Positions 52,150 through 64,000 of a DNA stretch of 64,000 nt are shown here, in pieces. Made by a program: the position numbers and the translations under genes. The first letter of the stretch is position 1. Each line of letters opens with the position of its first letter. The notes beneath the pieces were generated by a model. That model was given only the letters and a program-made list of their open reading frames with translations. It was not told the origin of the DNA and did not search any database. The DNA comes from Atriophallophorus winterbourni. Its lineage: Eukaryota > Platyhelminthes > Trematoda > Plagiorchiida > Microphallidae. The stretch spans positions 124,001-188,000 of the forward strand of contig JACCGJ010008482.1 in assembly GCA_013407085.1 (NCBI GenBank). Direction: 5' to 3'.

Positions 52150-52594
52150 TCTTTCTCATTACGGCCTTCCGGATGACTCAGAAACACTCACCAGGCTTAC
52201 TAAATCATCTATTGCACGACGCACCCACTTTCTTATTGAATTTGAAAACCATGCTTATGCTTCTCAGATCTTGAAAAAACAAGTTCCAGCTACTGTTCCA
52301 TGATTCTCAAATGTGTTGCATAAACATGACAACACAGCCCTACAACGTACATTCATCCAAAAAATTCCCACGAAAGTTAGAGAAAACACTGAGTCACCAT
52401 CTTGTAACAACATGGCTTCTAATCCGTCTAATATAAGTCTACTTGCTGATAATGTAAGTATCACCTTCGACATCGGATCACCTATTGTACCGCAGGTCAT
52501 TGCTAACACACAAACTGTCCCTTGCTCGCAAATCAAGGATAACATAATATATAAACCTTCAACGTTAGGAGCAAAAGCCCAACTTCCCAACTAA
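52150..52594 (+). mobile_element. LINE ORF1-like fragment
   Basis: GLPDDSETLTRLTKSSIARR, THFLIEFENHAYASQILKKQ, one stop, then KHDNTALQRTFIQKIPTKVR. Resembles the RRM-like part of CR1-type ORF1. It faces away from the endonuclease fragment next to it. Confidence 0.45.
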
Positions 52595-52599
52595 CTGCC

Positions 52600-53120
52600 A
52601 AGTATTTAGCCTTGTATGAATGGCACTTTTCACAACAGAAATTCATGTTATTCTGGAAAAAGGTCTCACTAATGACCTATGCACGATCCCACGATTAATT
52701 ATTATGTTCCTTCAACTTACAACTTTCCTAGACCTTCTGCATCGTGGTCCAAACCCACTCTAAGCAGCATGATGGCAATCCACAATACCTTTGATTAAAA
52801 CGAAACTTGAAATTTCTACACATTTTTCACAACCGTCAAAATTTTAAGTCACCCGAAACAAACCCTTTTTGAAATTTCTACTTCGCTACACCAAGCTCAA
52901 CATTTATATCCTTCATACGCCCCTAGCCAGACATAACCACACTATTTCCAACCTTCAAAATTTTCCATAGAGTTTTCACCCATTCTACAGGATGTATCAC
53001 TATCTAGTTGCAAATCTCCGACACCTATCATTAATGACTTTCTTTGTTCGTTCCCTATCCGCATCCTACTTTTCAACGCGAGATACATTACTTAATAAAT
53101 ATCTGATCTTCAATTTTCCC
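52600..53120. other. AT-rich spacer, nothing recognised
   Basis: No supported feature. Confidence 0.35.
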
Positions 53121-53124
53121 TGAT

Positions 53125-53412
53125 AAGATAATAAAGCTTTTATTTAAGCTTCTTTAAGCCCTCCCACATATATACGCAAAGCTGGTTTGTTTAAGATGCC
53201 TTATATGTGCTGAAAATCCCAGTGATATTTCTAGAAATTTCTCCTCTTTTTCGGAAGCCATTAAAGTACTAGCTTACAACCAAGCAGTAGATAAATCTAC
53301 AAGGCAGTTATTCCTACGAGATCTTATTTTCACAATGGGTCCTAATCCAACTTATGTGCAAGTCATAACGCCCCTACCTCGTTGGGATCATATAATGGTT
53401 ACGTGAAAACAT
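53125..53412 (+). other. DKSTRQ-type frame, D3 copy
   Basis: KLVCLRCLICAENPSDISR, FSSFSEAIKVLAYNQAVD, LRDLIFTMGPNPTYVQVI, TPLPRWDHIMVT stop; open over about 80 codons. Confidence 0.3.
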
Positions 53413-53836
53413 TGAATATTTGAGATTCGGACACACATCAGCACAGATAATGACTGTATTTGCGTTGATCGAAAAACATTTTCGACTCTAATTAGAAGCT
53501 ATGATTTTACCGAGTTCTTGATATCTCCAGATTTTTTATATTATCTCTTCCATATTTCGCGCGTTGGTGCGTCGCTTTGAACGTCATAGATAATTAACGA
53601 AGGTGAAAATGCGGCTCCATATCAATTTTGCTGTTAACCATCGTATTTCAAAAAACGCAATAATACAACACCAGCGAACAAAGTAGAATGAGAACGCGTG
53701 CGAAAATCGTATATTGTTTAATATTCGTTGTTTGAAACAAGCATCGATGGAAATGGAAATACATTTGATAATAAACTGATATTAAAAATCGCTTCACACC
53801 ACTGCAGATAACGGAAAGCCAGCGGATGAACAACTT

Positions 53837-54022
53837 TTGGTTCTATTCGTGGACAATACAATAACATTTGTGGATCATACAACGAGCCCCACCACCATTC
53901 CATTTATACCTCACCTATTCTCATTCAACACAATTTTTCCACTTTTTCTAATTTTGAAGCATTTATGTACATTCTTCATTTTCCTCAACCAACCATATCG
54001 AAAAACGTCAATTTATGCATAA
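53837..54022 (+). other. Small frame shared by D2 and D3, D3 copy
   Basis: MVLFVDNTITFVDHTTSPTT, ILKHLCTFFIFLNQPYRKTS. Confidence 0.2.
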
Positions 54023-54339
54023 ATAATTTATTTGTTCAATTGTGACAATTTCATTACTATTTGCACCACTTTCCCCGTAATTACCTTCCATTTCTGCTCT
54101 CCATTTCTTCGTATCCTTGCAATTAGTCAATCCTGACAATATTTTAAATGAAATATATTGCCATCTGTCATTCAGGATTTTTTCTCACAAACGGAATTTT
54201 CCTAATCATCATTGAATGTATAAAAGGCTTTCAAATTTCGCTCGCTTCGGTCATTTAAACTATCTGATTTTTCATCTTTGTTCACATTTCGCTAACATGA
54301 TAATGTATTGTATTCCTTGGTTGACGAATAATATATTAT

Positions 54340-54645
54340 TATTATTATCGTTCAATCAGCCCATGTTTGAACACATTTACTGAAGTTCCCGAGATTATTT
54401 CTACAAGAAGTGAGTTCCACGCGTTCTCTACAATGTTGCCAAACAAATGCGTTCTGGATTCCAGCTTGGTGTGCTGTTTACTAAACTTAAGACTGTGCCT
54501 TTGTAAACCAACTAAACGAGAGAACCTTAGGAAGTCATCGAATTTGAGACAACTTAAACATTTGTCAACCTTAAATGTCACTATAAGACATTTAAGGAGA
54601 CATTTAAGGATGGTTCGATAGATGGATTTTTTTAAAAATTAAGAT
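54340..54645 (-). mobile_element. LINE 3' end shared by the duplicons, D3 copy
   Basis: KCLSCLKFDDFLRFSRLVGL, ENAWNSLLVEIISGTSVNVF; counterpart of 45.4-45.8 kb. Confidence 0.65.
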
Positions 54646-55520
54646 AATGTTCCATGCGAATGTTATTCGGTGCAGCAGAATGGTTTCGCGTTCAAATATA
54701 TATTGTACAGTTCCCCTATGATATGCCTTCTTATCATTAATAAAAATTATTTCTCAATGATTTTCGCCGTGCGGTTCCAAGAAAATTTGACAAAATATTT
54801 ATTTCATAGTTTCAGGTACTACAGCTTTTTTGCAAAGATGAACATAAAAGCGTGATGTTTTGTCACCATTGGCTGATATGCAGTATACCCTATCAAGCTA
54901 TATCTACATGAATGTTTTTTACATAAACACGACAAAAGTTTAACCCTCACCCTTGACAAGTATTTAGAATATTCAAAAAACACTTGGTTATGATGTGCCA
55001 GAATGTATTTGACGTGAAAAATATCACGGAACTATTTTTTTGGCTTCTTTACTTCGGGTTTCTGGAATGAAGAATGTGTATAATAATTATATGAATGTGT
55101 AATCAGCATAATCTTCTGAGTTCTGTGTTATGAGTTCTGATATATTTCCATGGCACAACATTTAATTGAACACTTCAATTTCGTAAACAATGAAGCTCAG
55201 TTTCTGCGGATAATCTAATCGAATAATGCGACATATTTCCACCCTTTTCTGTGCTTGTCATCGTGGTATAATTTAATCTAAGATCAGTCACACAAAAAAA
55301 ATTACAATTTATCTCTGAAAATAGTATGATAACTCTGTAAACAAGGTGACAGAATTCACTGATTTGAGCATTGCACTTTGATTCACTAAACTAAAATCCA
55401 TTCGTCCAAAAAATGAATTCTATCACTGAGTAATGTCCTAAAGTTTGTCATTCCATAAACTAAAATTATTTACTAGTTATACATAGGATTCATAAGTCAT
55501 ATTCTTTAGGAATTCCCTAT

Positions 55521-55814
55521 ATGTCATCAGTATCTTCAGTCACATTCAACAACTGGTTGGACTGTGATGACCGAATTTATGCCGTAGAATGCTTGGGTAG
55601 TGTGTGGCATACGTATGTTGCTGAACGCTGGGAATTCTCCATGAAAAACGTTCCTATACGTCCTTTTCCAAATGAGGCCCTAGAATTATCAAACGAAATT
55701 ATAGGAAGAAGACTATCGTTTTCTATTATGCTTTCACGACGTTATTCATACAACGATCCTATGCGCTGCAATATGATAATATTAATTTCTTTATTCAAAA
55801 TCAGTGATTCATGA
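55521..55814 (+). CDS. YVAE-type small frame, D3 copy (97 aa)
   Basis: CLGSVWHTYVAERWEFSMKN, ALELSNEIIGRRLSFSIML, SRRYSYNDPMRC. Longest of the three copies, open from MSSVSSVTFNNWLDCDD. Gap-free against D1 and D2 over ~55 codons. Confidence 0.35.
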   Translation: MSSVSSVTFNNWLDCDDRIYAVECLGSVWHTYVAERWEFSMKNVPIRPFPNEALELSNEIIGRRLSFSIMLSRRYSYNDPMRCNMIILISLFKISDS

Positions 55815-56469
55815 GCAAAAGTGTTATTATATGAGAATCATCATGAAATGAATTGCGTAAACGAAGCAAACCCAGACAATTGTTTGGTTTTTATGAGGTG
55901 AAACAGTAAATATTTTCTCAGCGTAAAATTTCCATCGTTCTTCAGAGAACTGCAAAGCATTGTGATTGCCGGGAGACAGATTGTCACTCTCAAAGTTGAC
56001 TGTTAATTTTGTTATATGCGCGCTATATTCAAGTAATGATCGTTAAATTTTACTGCGCTGCAACGAATAGGAAGTAGAGGTTTTAATTAGGTGCTCCAGT
56101 TTCGAATAGGGCATAGTTTAAATTTCAAAATGAACTTTGATATGTTGATCGTTTACCAACATCGGCTGTGAAACGGATACTAAATTTAGATGGATTAGGT
56201 GTTTCGTAATTATACAACACTGTTGGGTTCGAGAAAAACATTTACTTGACACCAATGTGTGAAAAAACATTTGAACTTGTACACGTCAAATGAACAAATA
56301 AGAAATAAAAACTATTATTTTTCATTAAGCAAGCCGTGTCATTATGATACATTTAAAACACTAAGTATCATGGTGCTATCTCAAATCGTTAGAGCGCCGC
56401 GGAAAATTCGTTTTGTAGGCAACTTACGAAACAGCAGCTTTTTGCTGAACGATATATAATAAAAACAAT

Positions 56470-56520
56470 AAACTGGTCGACATCGACCGAAGGAGGCCAA
56501 CAACAACAACAACAAACTGG
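56470..56520 (+). mobile_element. 37-bp Nimb-like LINE tail with 7-bp target duplication
   Basis: GGTCGACATCGACCGAAGG, CC and (AAC)n between two copies of AAACTGG (56,470-56,476 and 56,514-56,520). The D2 arm has the uninterrupted site at 43,858-43,870. Confidence 0.75.
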
Positions 56521-57474
56521 TGTTCACAAAATTCAAAAATTACTTAATTCAGATTCGGGACAATTGCTAAATTTATTAGGGATAGGCAAAGTAATGGAAA
56601 AATAAATGTTGCCAGTTGAAATGCTGAACCTTTGGAAAAATTTCGATACTTCATATTTAAATGTATTATCGGTCAACAACTTAAAACATTACATTAGGCA
56701 ATGCTCTCTAAGTATGAGTGCCTTCGAAAAATTGAAAAAAATGTTTTCAAATTATATCTTTTATAATCAAGTACATTTTTTGGTGAGATAGACCACAAAA
56801 TAAAATAATGTTTTGAGGTTTGGCGCTGGATTCCAAATTTTTGTTAATCGATCGACGGGTTAGGTTATGAATATATATTTAAAATTAGGATTGTATGTTA
56901 TTCTGATATTTCAAACAAGCATGAGTTCATCATCGAAAGAGAATTACATTCTTGGCATCGTTACCCACATCTTTACGCTCAATACCAACAAAGATATTTG
57001 TCATAAATAATGCCTCACGCTAAACGAAAATCCATTAATTGGGCAGTTCCAACCATTTTCAGCAACAATCACTTGAGTATGAATTCTGAAACCTGGTTGA
57101 ACTTCTTTCTCTGTACAAGCGACTAGATCACGCAATGTAACAAAAGACCCAAGCAATCTTGACTTGACTTGAATTCGTGTTCAACGCTAAAAGAGCATCC
57201 GCAGATGTAAAATTTATCAGAAATGTTTCCTTAGTAGCACAAAACACTGTATAACGGAAGAGGAAACCAAATCTTTCTAAACATGATTAGCACGGTATCA
57301 GTTTTCAGACATACATCATTATGGGAAAGACAAAGCATTTACCCATTGAACAAAGAAACGTTCGAACATTCAGTTACAAACTTCAGCGACTCAATCGAAA
57401 GGGGATAGTTGTGTGAAACTTGCTGCACGTTTACCTGAAACGTCCGAAAAACGTGACGTTCATATGAAAAGGAT

Positions 57475-57790
57475 TTGAAGCTTCTGGATGTGATGAGGTT
57501 TCTTCCAAAGTTCTTCTATCACCGTATATTCGTGCAAACCGAGAAAGTTAATTTTCTTCAGACAACTGATGGATTAGCTCATATTTTGAAGACTGCATCT
57601 GATGACTTTGCACAATGTTATGATCAAGTCTTCTGCGCAAAATGTTTGTCAGAGCCAGTAGCTTCGGTGTGATCCATTCAATTCAACTGCAGTCTTCTAC
57701 ATGTCGGACAACATTTTATCAAGCTTTCGGTAAACAAAACTTCAACAGAAACGAAAATCTCCGACTATTTTCAGTTTATATAGGCGGGAG
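57475..57790 (+). pseudogene. FVQT-type frame, broken D3 copy
   Basis: MKLLDVMRFLPKFFYHRIF, VQTEKVNFLQTTDGLAHI, FCAKCLSEPVASV then TGA where D2 has GGA; further stops follow. The acceptor AG of D2 is changed to AC. Confidence 0.35.
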
Positions 57791-58434
57791 CTTTCTAAAC
57801 GGACAACTAAATTAGACTCATATACATGGTATTGTAAATCTGTCTGATTATTTCTCACCATAAATATCGAATTTAACATCTAGATATTGAGCTAACACTT
57901 TCAGCAGAAGTTTCCGAATGCAATAGCCTATTATTGTACTGTTGAGGTCATTATAATAAACGAATTTACTGCGTTTATAGTCGAATATTTGTCAGGAATT
58001 TGTATATTTTCGAAGTTATCAATATCAACATATATCTTCATTCAAATAGTGTACATATTTGATACAAAACTTGTCTTTATCTAATGTTCTATAAACATGA
58101 GATTTCTGGTCAATATTCACTTACACATTCCAAAAATATTGATATCCACTGGAAGCATGGTAAATATTTATTGGTATAGGGAAAAATAAATTAAATCACA
58201 CTTTTTAAATATTTTTTTTAGATTCACGTAATGAATGTTTAAAGTAAAACGTCGGTGAACAGAAGTAAACAGTGGTCAGTTAGAGCACTTCATTCACATG
58301 AATATCATACAAGGATTTGCTATTTGCATAATCTTGTCGTTTCGGGGATATTTGAGTAGTAGTCTGTGCTATATGATATCTCATTTTTTATTTTATAAAT
58401 ATTTCGAATCATATCCAGTTTTATCATAACAATA

Positions 58435-60095
58435 ACAAGTAGATTTTACTAGTAAAGCTTCATTCTCTCTGCGAGAAGATAGTTGAATTTCCCTTGTTTT
58501 TTGTCTCATTAGGCATATTTAGTGGTAAAAGTTATGGAGTTTGAGCTGCACGATTTAGTTATTAGTGTAAATTGGCAAGTGTGAATAATGAAAGGCGTTG
58601 AGGTGGTACAATATTAATCCAATTATTAGATCCAACAATATGTCACTCACAACTGTTATAAACGTTGTTGTAGGTTACTGCAATAGAGTGACAATTTTAA
58701 GTTCCATAAAATGGCTAACTAAAACTTTTACAAAAAATAGCAACGATCACATTAGTAAAATGTTTTGAATTGGGTGTTGCTTGTCTGTAAACCCTACCCA
58801 TAGAAATGATGTGCAATATTTGCTAAGTTGTAAATTGAGGATATTTAGTTAATAAGCAAACTAAGATACTACCCTCATATGAAATATAATATAGATAATC
58901 TTCAATCATTTTCCTTTCCTGTGTTAGTAATGACATAAATAGTTGTGTTTAGTTGGCTTTAACGGAAAATGTCAACCGCGACATTTCGCATGCACTGAGA
59001 GGCTTTAAACTACGTTTCGATACCTCTCATTCTAAGACCAACAAACCCCGAGGACTGCTATGCATCCAACGGTAAAAATGTCATTGTTTCTAGATTCAAC
59101 AAAAGTTCAATATAGGAATCATATCGTCCTAATTAAATCCAGAATTGTTTTAAAGCGACGATTAAAAATTGCCAGAAAACGGGATTTTAAATAGATGATT
59201 AAATAGGTAAGTTCATTATTTACGTAGTATTCAAATACGATTGAGAGGAATCATTCTCCTGAATTCTAAATTTTCAAACATTATACCATCCTTTATATAG
59301 ATATACATATATACATATATATAGATACAATTGTATGCGTCAAATCTCTATGTGTATTCATAAATTACAATTAAACTCTCGGTAGACAGAAAGTTTTACT
59401 TTTGTACTGGCAGATCAGCTGTATATTGTACCATTGGAACTCCGTGTTTGAGGTATTTGTAATCCACAATACAATACTGTTACTCATTAGAACATGGGAA
59501 CATAAACTTTCAGTGTGTATGGCCGAATCCTTGACAATCCACGGAAGGCTCAAACATAACCTAGATCATTCTTCAACAAATCGTTCAACCATGCAGAAAA
59601 ATGCATATTTGTATTCGAAAGCCTGCATTTTCATATGCAATATTGTATTAAACACCATGCTAACTGAGTGGTGTGTGTGGTAAAAAAAATTACATTTCCG
59701 AAAGCTTAAATCAGAAAGTTGACTTTTGGCCAAAGGTGTTTATCATAAAAGTTTGACATGATTTGTTATTGCCAAGAGTAAAATTAGACAATGGATTATA
59801 CTGCTCTTGGCTTTTAAACATAGTTTATGAGAGAGTGTTGATTCTCTAGTGCACAATGCGAGGAAGAAGGTTTACCGAGATTTTGTTGTGTAAAATGCTG
59901 CGTGAACATAACATTATTGTGTTTACGAGGAGGTGTGTGTACTTGATTGACATGAAGGAATGTAATAGCGATCGTGATTTGAAATAGATCGAATACGTTT
60001 TTCTGTGAATCGCCTCAATGATTCGAACATAATCCATGTACGATCGTGTAAATTGTTCATATTGACCAGTTCTTGCATAAAACCTGTGAACAAAC
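58435..60095. other. AT-rich spacer
   Basis: A TATA/ATAG microsatellite near 59,290-59,330 and an unsupported 93-codon frame (59,402-59,683). Nothing recognised. Confidence 0.35.
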
Positions 60096-60309
60096 TGTAC
60101 TAAAATAACAACGAGGAAGTTTTATTACACCCTATATTTACATGCAGAAACAATATTTGATAAACGATACTTGATTGAATCCTAAATAATTAGCGCGGTT
60201 CACTCAAATATCTGGTCAATATTGCTCACCATAAAAGCGTTGATTTTCGTAAACAGCTGCATAAGAATGAGAAAATAGTTAAAGTGATTTTATAAATAAT
60301 TGCACAAAG

Positions 60310-60540
60310 ATGACTACGGCATTCGAGCTCTTCTTCCAAATAATCGTGCTGTTCGTTTTTAATATCGTCATTCTTATCCTTGCAGATTTTTTTCGAATGC
60401 AAATACAGTGGTTCGCTCAATTTATACCCAGAAAAGTTTTATTCAATATCAAGAATACAATTTTGTGTCAGCAACAATCAAAAAAGTCATTCAAATTAGC
60501 CAACGGCACATTGTTGTTTCAAGCTCACATATCACCTTAG
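60310..60540 (+). other. Hydrophobic small frame in tandem unit 1 (76 aa)
   Basis: MTTAFELFFQIIVLFVFNIV, ILILADFFRMQIQWFAQF. A membrane segment at residues 5-28. In unit 2 (62,435) a one-base deletion in the TTTTTT run changes the frame after residue 28, so it is probably not a maintained gene. Confidence 0.25.
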
Positions 60541-60784
60541 TTTGCTCCAAAATATCAACCAACGACAAAAATAGCAACCCTACATGAATTTGGGTTTTGT
60601 AAAATCGCATGGAAACGGTTTAAGTGAGGCACACTTCGGAAATAAGAGTCTATGCACACTGTCGCTAAGTATTGCAAGTCGTCAATTTAACACAAACGAA
60701 CCAAAGTTGGTGTGAACTTGCGTTGCTACGGTTGGCATGAAATCGATTAAAAATTAGATCGAGGTAGCAACCGGTACAGATACA

Positions 60785-61039
60785 TCAAGGCCGAAGTTTT
60801 TTATCTGGATTTGCATGTGTTCGGTTTCCTCTATGTGTGTACGAAACACTTGAACCATTGGCTTTCTGGTGTTGTGAAACGCCAATTTGAACATGATTGG
60901 CGTTAGAAAGGTTTATTTCTAAATTGATTTGGACGGAATCGATAAAATCTAAACGGCAAGATGACGCAATGTTGAACACGTAATTCGCTTGAGATTGCTT
61001 ATTTCTTATCAAGTTGCTCAAAATAACTAACGAACTCAC
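60785..61039 (-). other. 84-aa minus frame in tandem unit 1
   Basis: MSSLVILSNLIRNKQSQANY, VQINLEINLSNANHVQIG, HRGNRTHANPDKKLRP. Unit 2 (62,909-63,163) is open over the same length with a few substitutions, most of them changing the residue. Unknown function. Confidence 0.25.
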
Positions 61040-62220
61040 ATATTTGTTCGCGAGCTATGAAAATAGAATAACATGTGTGAATTCTACTTATTTAGTTTCC
61101 TTTTTTCTTTTTCTTTTGTATGATTGTTAACAAATAAAACAAACTGGTTAATTTCTTCAAACGGAAGCAGCTCTCAAACATGGCACAGTCTCGAATAATT
61201 ACATCTGCATTACAGAGATCACGCACACGAATCACTAAAATATGTTGATGTCGTGATGTAGCATTTTACATTTCAATGTAAAATTGATCAAAAAATATAA
61301 TTAACATTTTTGCTTTATTAATCCGACTAATTTATTTCTTTGTAATTATTATGGTATTATTATTATTATAATTATTATATTGACCATAATTATAACGATT
61401 GTTTATTTGACTCACGAAATGGTAAACTTCTTGCTACAAAAATGGAGAAATTTCTACCAGCAGTCCAAAATATACTAACATTTAATGCTGCATGTCTGAC
61501 AAAACTAAAGTTTAAAACATCGAATTTGCAATTCTCGCAGTTTTGAAGTTGAAGATCTGTTTCAAATTATTTACCTTTCAAAAAAAGCCTCATGTACCAC
61601 AGCTTTTCAAAATGATAAATTTATTGAAGGGATCTGTTTCTGAACCCACAATGAGACCATCAAGGCGGATATGCGCGCAAAAAATGATTATCAGTTGTAC
61701 GTTCATTGTGCACTTGAAAAGAAGTCAGCATTTGTCACCATGGATTTTATAAGAAGCTGGTTGAATATTGTGCATAATTTACCATTTGTATAGCTCGTTC
61801 CCGCTGTGTCAAGCGAAATAATTCTAAAATTGCTGTGCATATCGTACTTCTTTGAAGCGGATGCAAATGAATCAACAATAAATTTAATTTCTCCACATGC
61901 TATTAACTGATTTCTTCGTATCAACGGAAGACAATTTTGAATGCGTACTGTTCAAACGTAATACGGGATATCTAGTTTAACAATGAAACAATTGGCCTGA
62001 ATATTATTTTGAGTACGACATATTTTCAGCAAATTCTACATTAACCACACACATTTTCTGAATAGATTTTACGAAGAAAAGAGAAATTAGCTCTATAAAA
62101 ACCTTTGGATTTGAAGTCAAATTTTAGAATTCAAATTAGCTTCAAATTCGTCTACCAGCGACATCGAACTTTGCCATGGTAATTGAATACATTTTAGTCT
62201 GCAAATGTTTTATAGCCGTG

Positions 62221-64000
62221 ATTTTGCAGTACTAAAATAACATCAAAGAAGTTTTATTACACCCTATATTTACATGCAGAAACATAATATTTGATAACCG
62301 ATACTTGATTATATCCTAAATAATTAGCGTGGTTCACTCAAATATCTGGTCAATATTGCTCACCAGTAGTTTCGTAAATAACTGCATAAGAATAAGAAAA
62401 TAGTTGAAATGATTTTATAAATAATTGCACAAAGATGACTACGGCATTCGAGCTCTTCTTCCAGATATTCGTGCTGTTCGTTTTTAATATCGTCATTTTT
62501 ATCCTTGCAGATTTTTTCGAATGCAAATACAGTGGTTCGCTCAATTTATACCCAGAAAAGTTTTATTCAATATCAAGAATACAATTTTGTGTCAGCAACG
62601 ATCAAAAAAGTCATTCAAATTAGCCAACGGCACATTGTTGTTTCAAGCTCACATATCACCTTAGTTTGCTCCAAAATGTCAACCAACGACAAAAATAGCA
62701 ACCCTACATGAATTTGGGTTTTGTAAAATCGCATGGAAACGGTTTAAGTGAGGCACACTTCGGAAATAAGAGTCTATGCACACTGTCGCTAAGTATTGCA
62801 AGTCGTCAATTTAACACAAACGAACCAAAGTTGGTGTGAACTTGCGTTGCTACGGTTGGCATGAAATCGATTAAAAATTAGATCGAGGTAGCAACCGGTA
62901 CAGATACATCAAGGCCGAAGTTTTTTATCTGGATTTGCATGTGTTCGGTTTCCTCTATGTTTGTTAGAAACACTTGAACCATTGGCTTTCTGGTGTTGTG
63001 AAACGCCAATTTGAACATGATTGGCGTTAGAAAGGTTTATTTCTAAATTGATTTGGACAGAATCGATAAAATCTAAACGGCAAGTTGACGCAATGTTGAA
63101 CACGTAATTCGCTTGAGATTGCTTATTTTTTATCAAATTGCTCAAAATAACTAACGAACTCACACACTTGCTTTCGAGCTATGAAAATGGAATAAAATGT
63201 GTGAATTTTACTTATTTAGTTTCCTTTTTTCTTTTTCTTTTGTATGATTGTAAACAAATAAAACAAACTGGTTTATCTTTGCAAACGAAAGCAGCTCTCA
63301 AACATAGCACAGTCTCGAATAATTACATCTGCATTACAGAGATCACGCACACGAATCACTAAAATATGTTGATGTCGTGATGTAGCATTTTACATTTCAA
63401 TGTAAAATTGATCAAAAAATATAATAAACATTTTTGCTTTATTAAACCGACTAATTTATTTTTTTTAAATTATTTATTTAAGTTAATATCAACTGGAATA
63501 GGTATAATATTATATTAACCATAATTATAACCATTTGGTTATTTGACTCACGAAATGCTTCACTTTGTGCTACAAAAATGGAGAAATTTCTATCAGCAGT
63601 CCAACATATACTAACATTTAATGCTGCATTTCTGACAAAACTAAAGTTTTCAATTCTTGCATTTTTGTAGTTGAAGATCTGTTTCAAATTATTTACCTTT
63701 CACAAAAAAGCCTTATGTACCACAGCTTTTCAAAATGATAAATTTATTGAAGGGATCTGTTTCTGAACCCACAATGAGACCATCAAGGCGGATTTGCGCG
63801 CAAAAAGATGATTATCAGTTGTACGTTCATTGTGCACTTGAAAAGAAGTCAGCATTTGGTACCATGGAATTTATAAGAAGCTGATTAAATATTGTGCACA
63901 ATTTACCATTTTTATAGCTCGTTCCCGAAGTGTCAAGCGAAATAATTCTAAAATTGCTGTGCATATCGTACTTCTTTGATGCGAATGAAAATGAATCATC
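62221..64000 (+). repeat. 2.12 kb tandem repeat, unit 2 (runs off the window)
   Basis: First ~1,780 bp of the unit; the array may continue to the right. Confidence 0.85.

Larger units (their letters stand above)
53125..58430 (+). repeat. Duplicon copy D3, right arm of inverted duplication
   Basis: Inverted relative to D2 with a 6.1 kb spacer. Anchors run from CTTTTATTTAAGCTTC (inner end) to the TTCGAATCATATCCAG edge (outer end). Lacks the two D2 LINEs but carries a 37-bp LINE tail of its own. Confidence 0.75.
60096..62220 (+). repeat. 2.12 kb tandem repeat, unit 1
   Basis: Collinear with 62,221-64,000 at a constant offset of 2,122-2,125 bp. Identity looks above 90%. Contains a plus frame at 60,310 and a minus frame at 60,785. 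Confidence 0.85.

Overview
The window is eukaryotic nuclear DNA, most likely from a parasitic flatworm and probably a fluke; this is inference. The pointers are a dense mix of CR1/jockey-type, RTE-type and Nimb/I-like non-LTR fragments plus a Gypsy element, very short candidate introns (32 and 35 nt), and AT-rich DNA between GC-richer exons. I saw no bacterial operon, rRNA operon, convincing tRNA gene or CRISPR array.

1-18 kb: a first coding exon with a signal-peptide start (609-669, minus) lies beside three tandem copies of a basic ~3.6 kb block (1,737-8,880; 8,880-15,050; 15,050-18,030). Each block carries a decayed relative of that exon and its upstream region, a 36-bp minisatellite and old LINE pieces. 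Copy 1 holds a gag-less Gypsy element, copy 2 a ~2 kb LINE and a 0.6 kb LINE tail, and copy 3 a LINE tail with a local duplication. The copies act as empty sites for each other.

18-29 kb: GC-richer DNA with five exons of one minus-strand gene (28,844-29,065; 26,944-27,024; 25,673-25,807; 23,479-23,805; 20,740-21,112). The first four exons are exact multiples of three and the joined frame has no stop, giving about 124 codons in the last exon and 379 in all. I cannot name the protein. The introns are packed with repeats, including a 442-bp foldback element with a 13-bp target duplication.

29-60 kb: AT-rich DNA dominated by a duplicated segment: two long arms in inverted orientation (about 39.1-47.0 and 53.1-58.4 kb) and two shorter pieces (30.6-32.5 and 37.2-38.1 kb). 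Several small open frames recur between copies, some signal-peptide-like. The spacer between the arms has a cluster of plus-strand gene-like frames (49.8-51.4 kb), one with a candidate 32-nt intron.

60-64 kb: a 2.12 kb direct tandem repeat running off the window edge.

Most open frames are LINE debris or antisense shadows. The best-supported host sequences are the five-exon gene and the signal-peptide exon; other host calls are candidates. Repeat boundaries are read by eye and are good to roughly 10-50 bp unless a junction is given.
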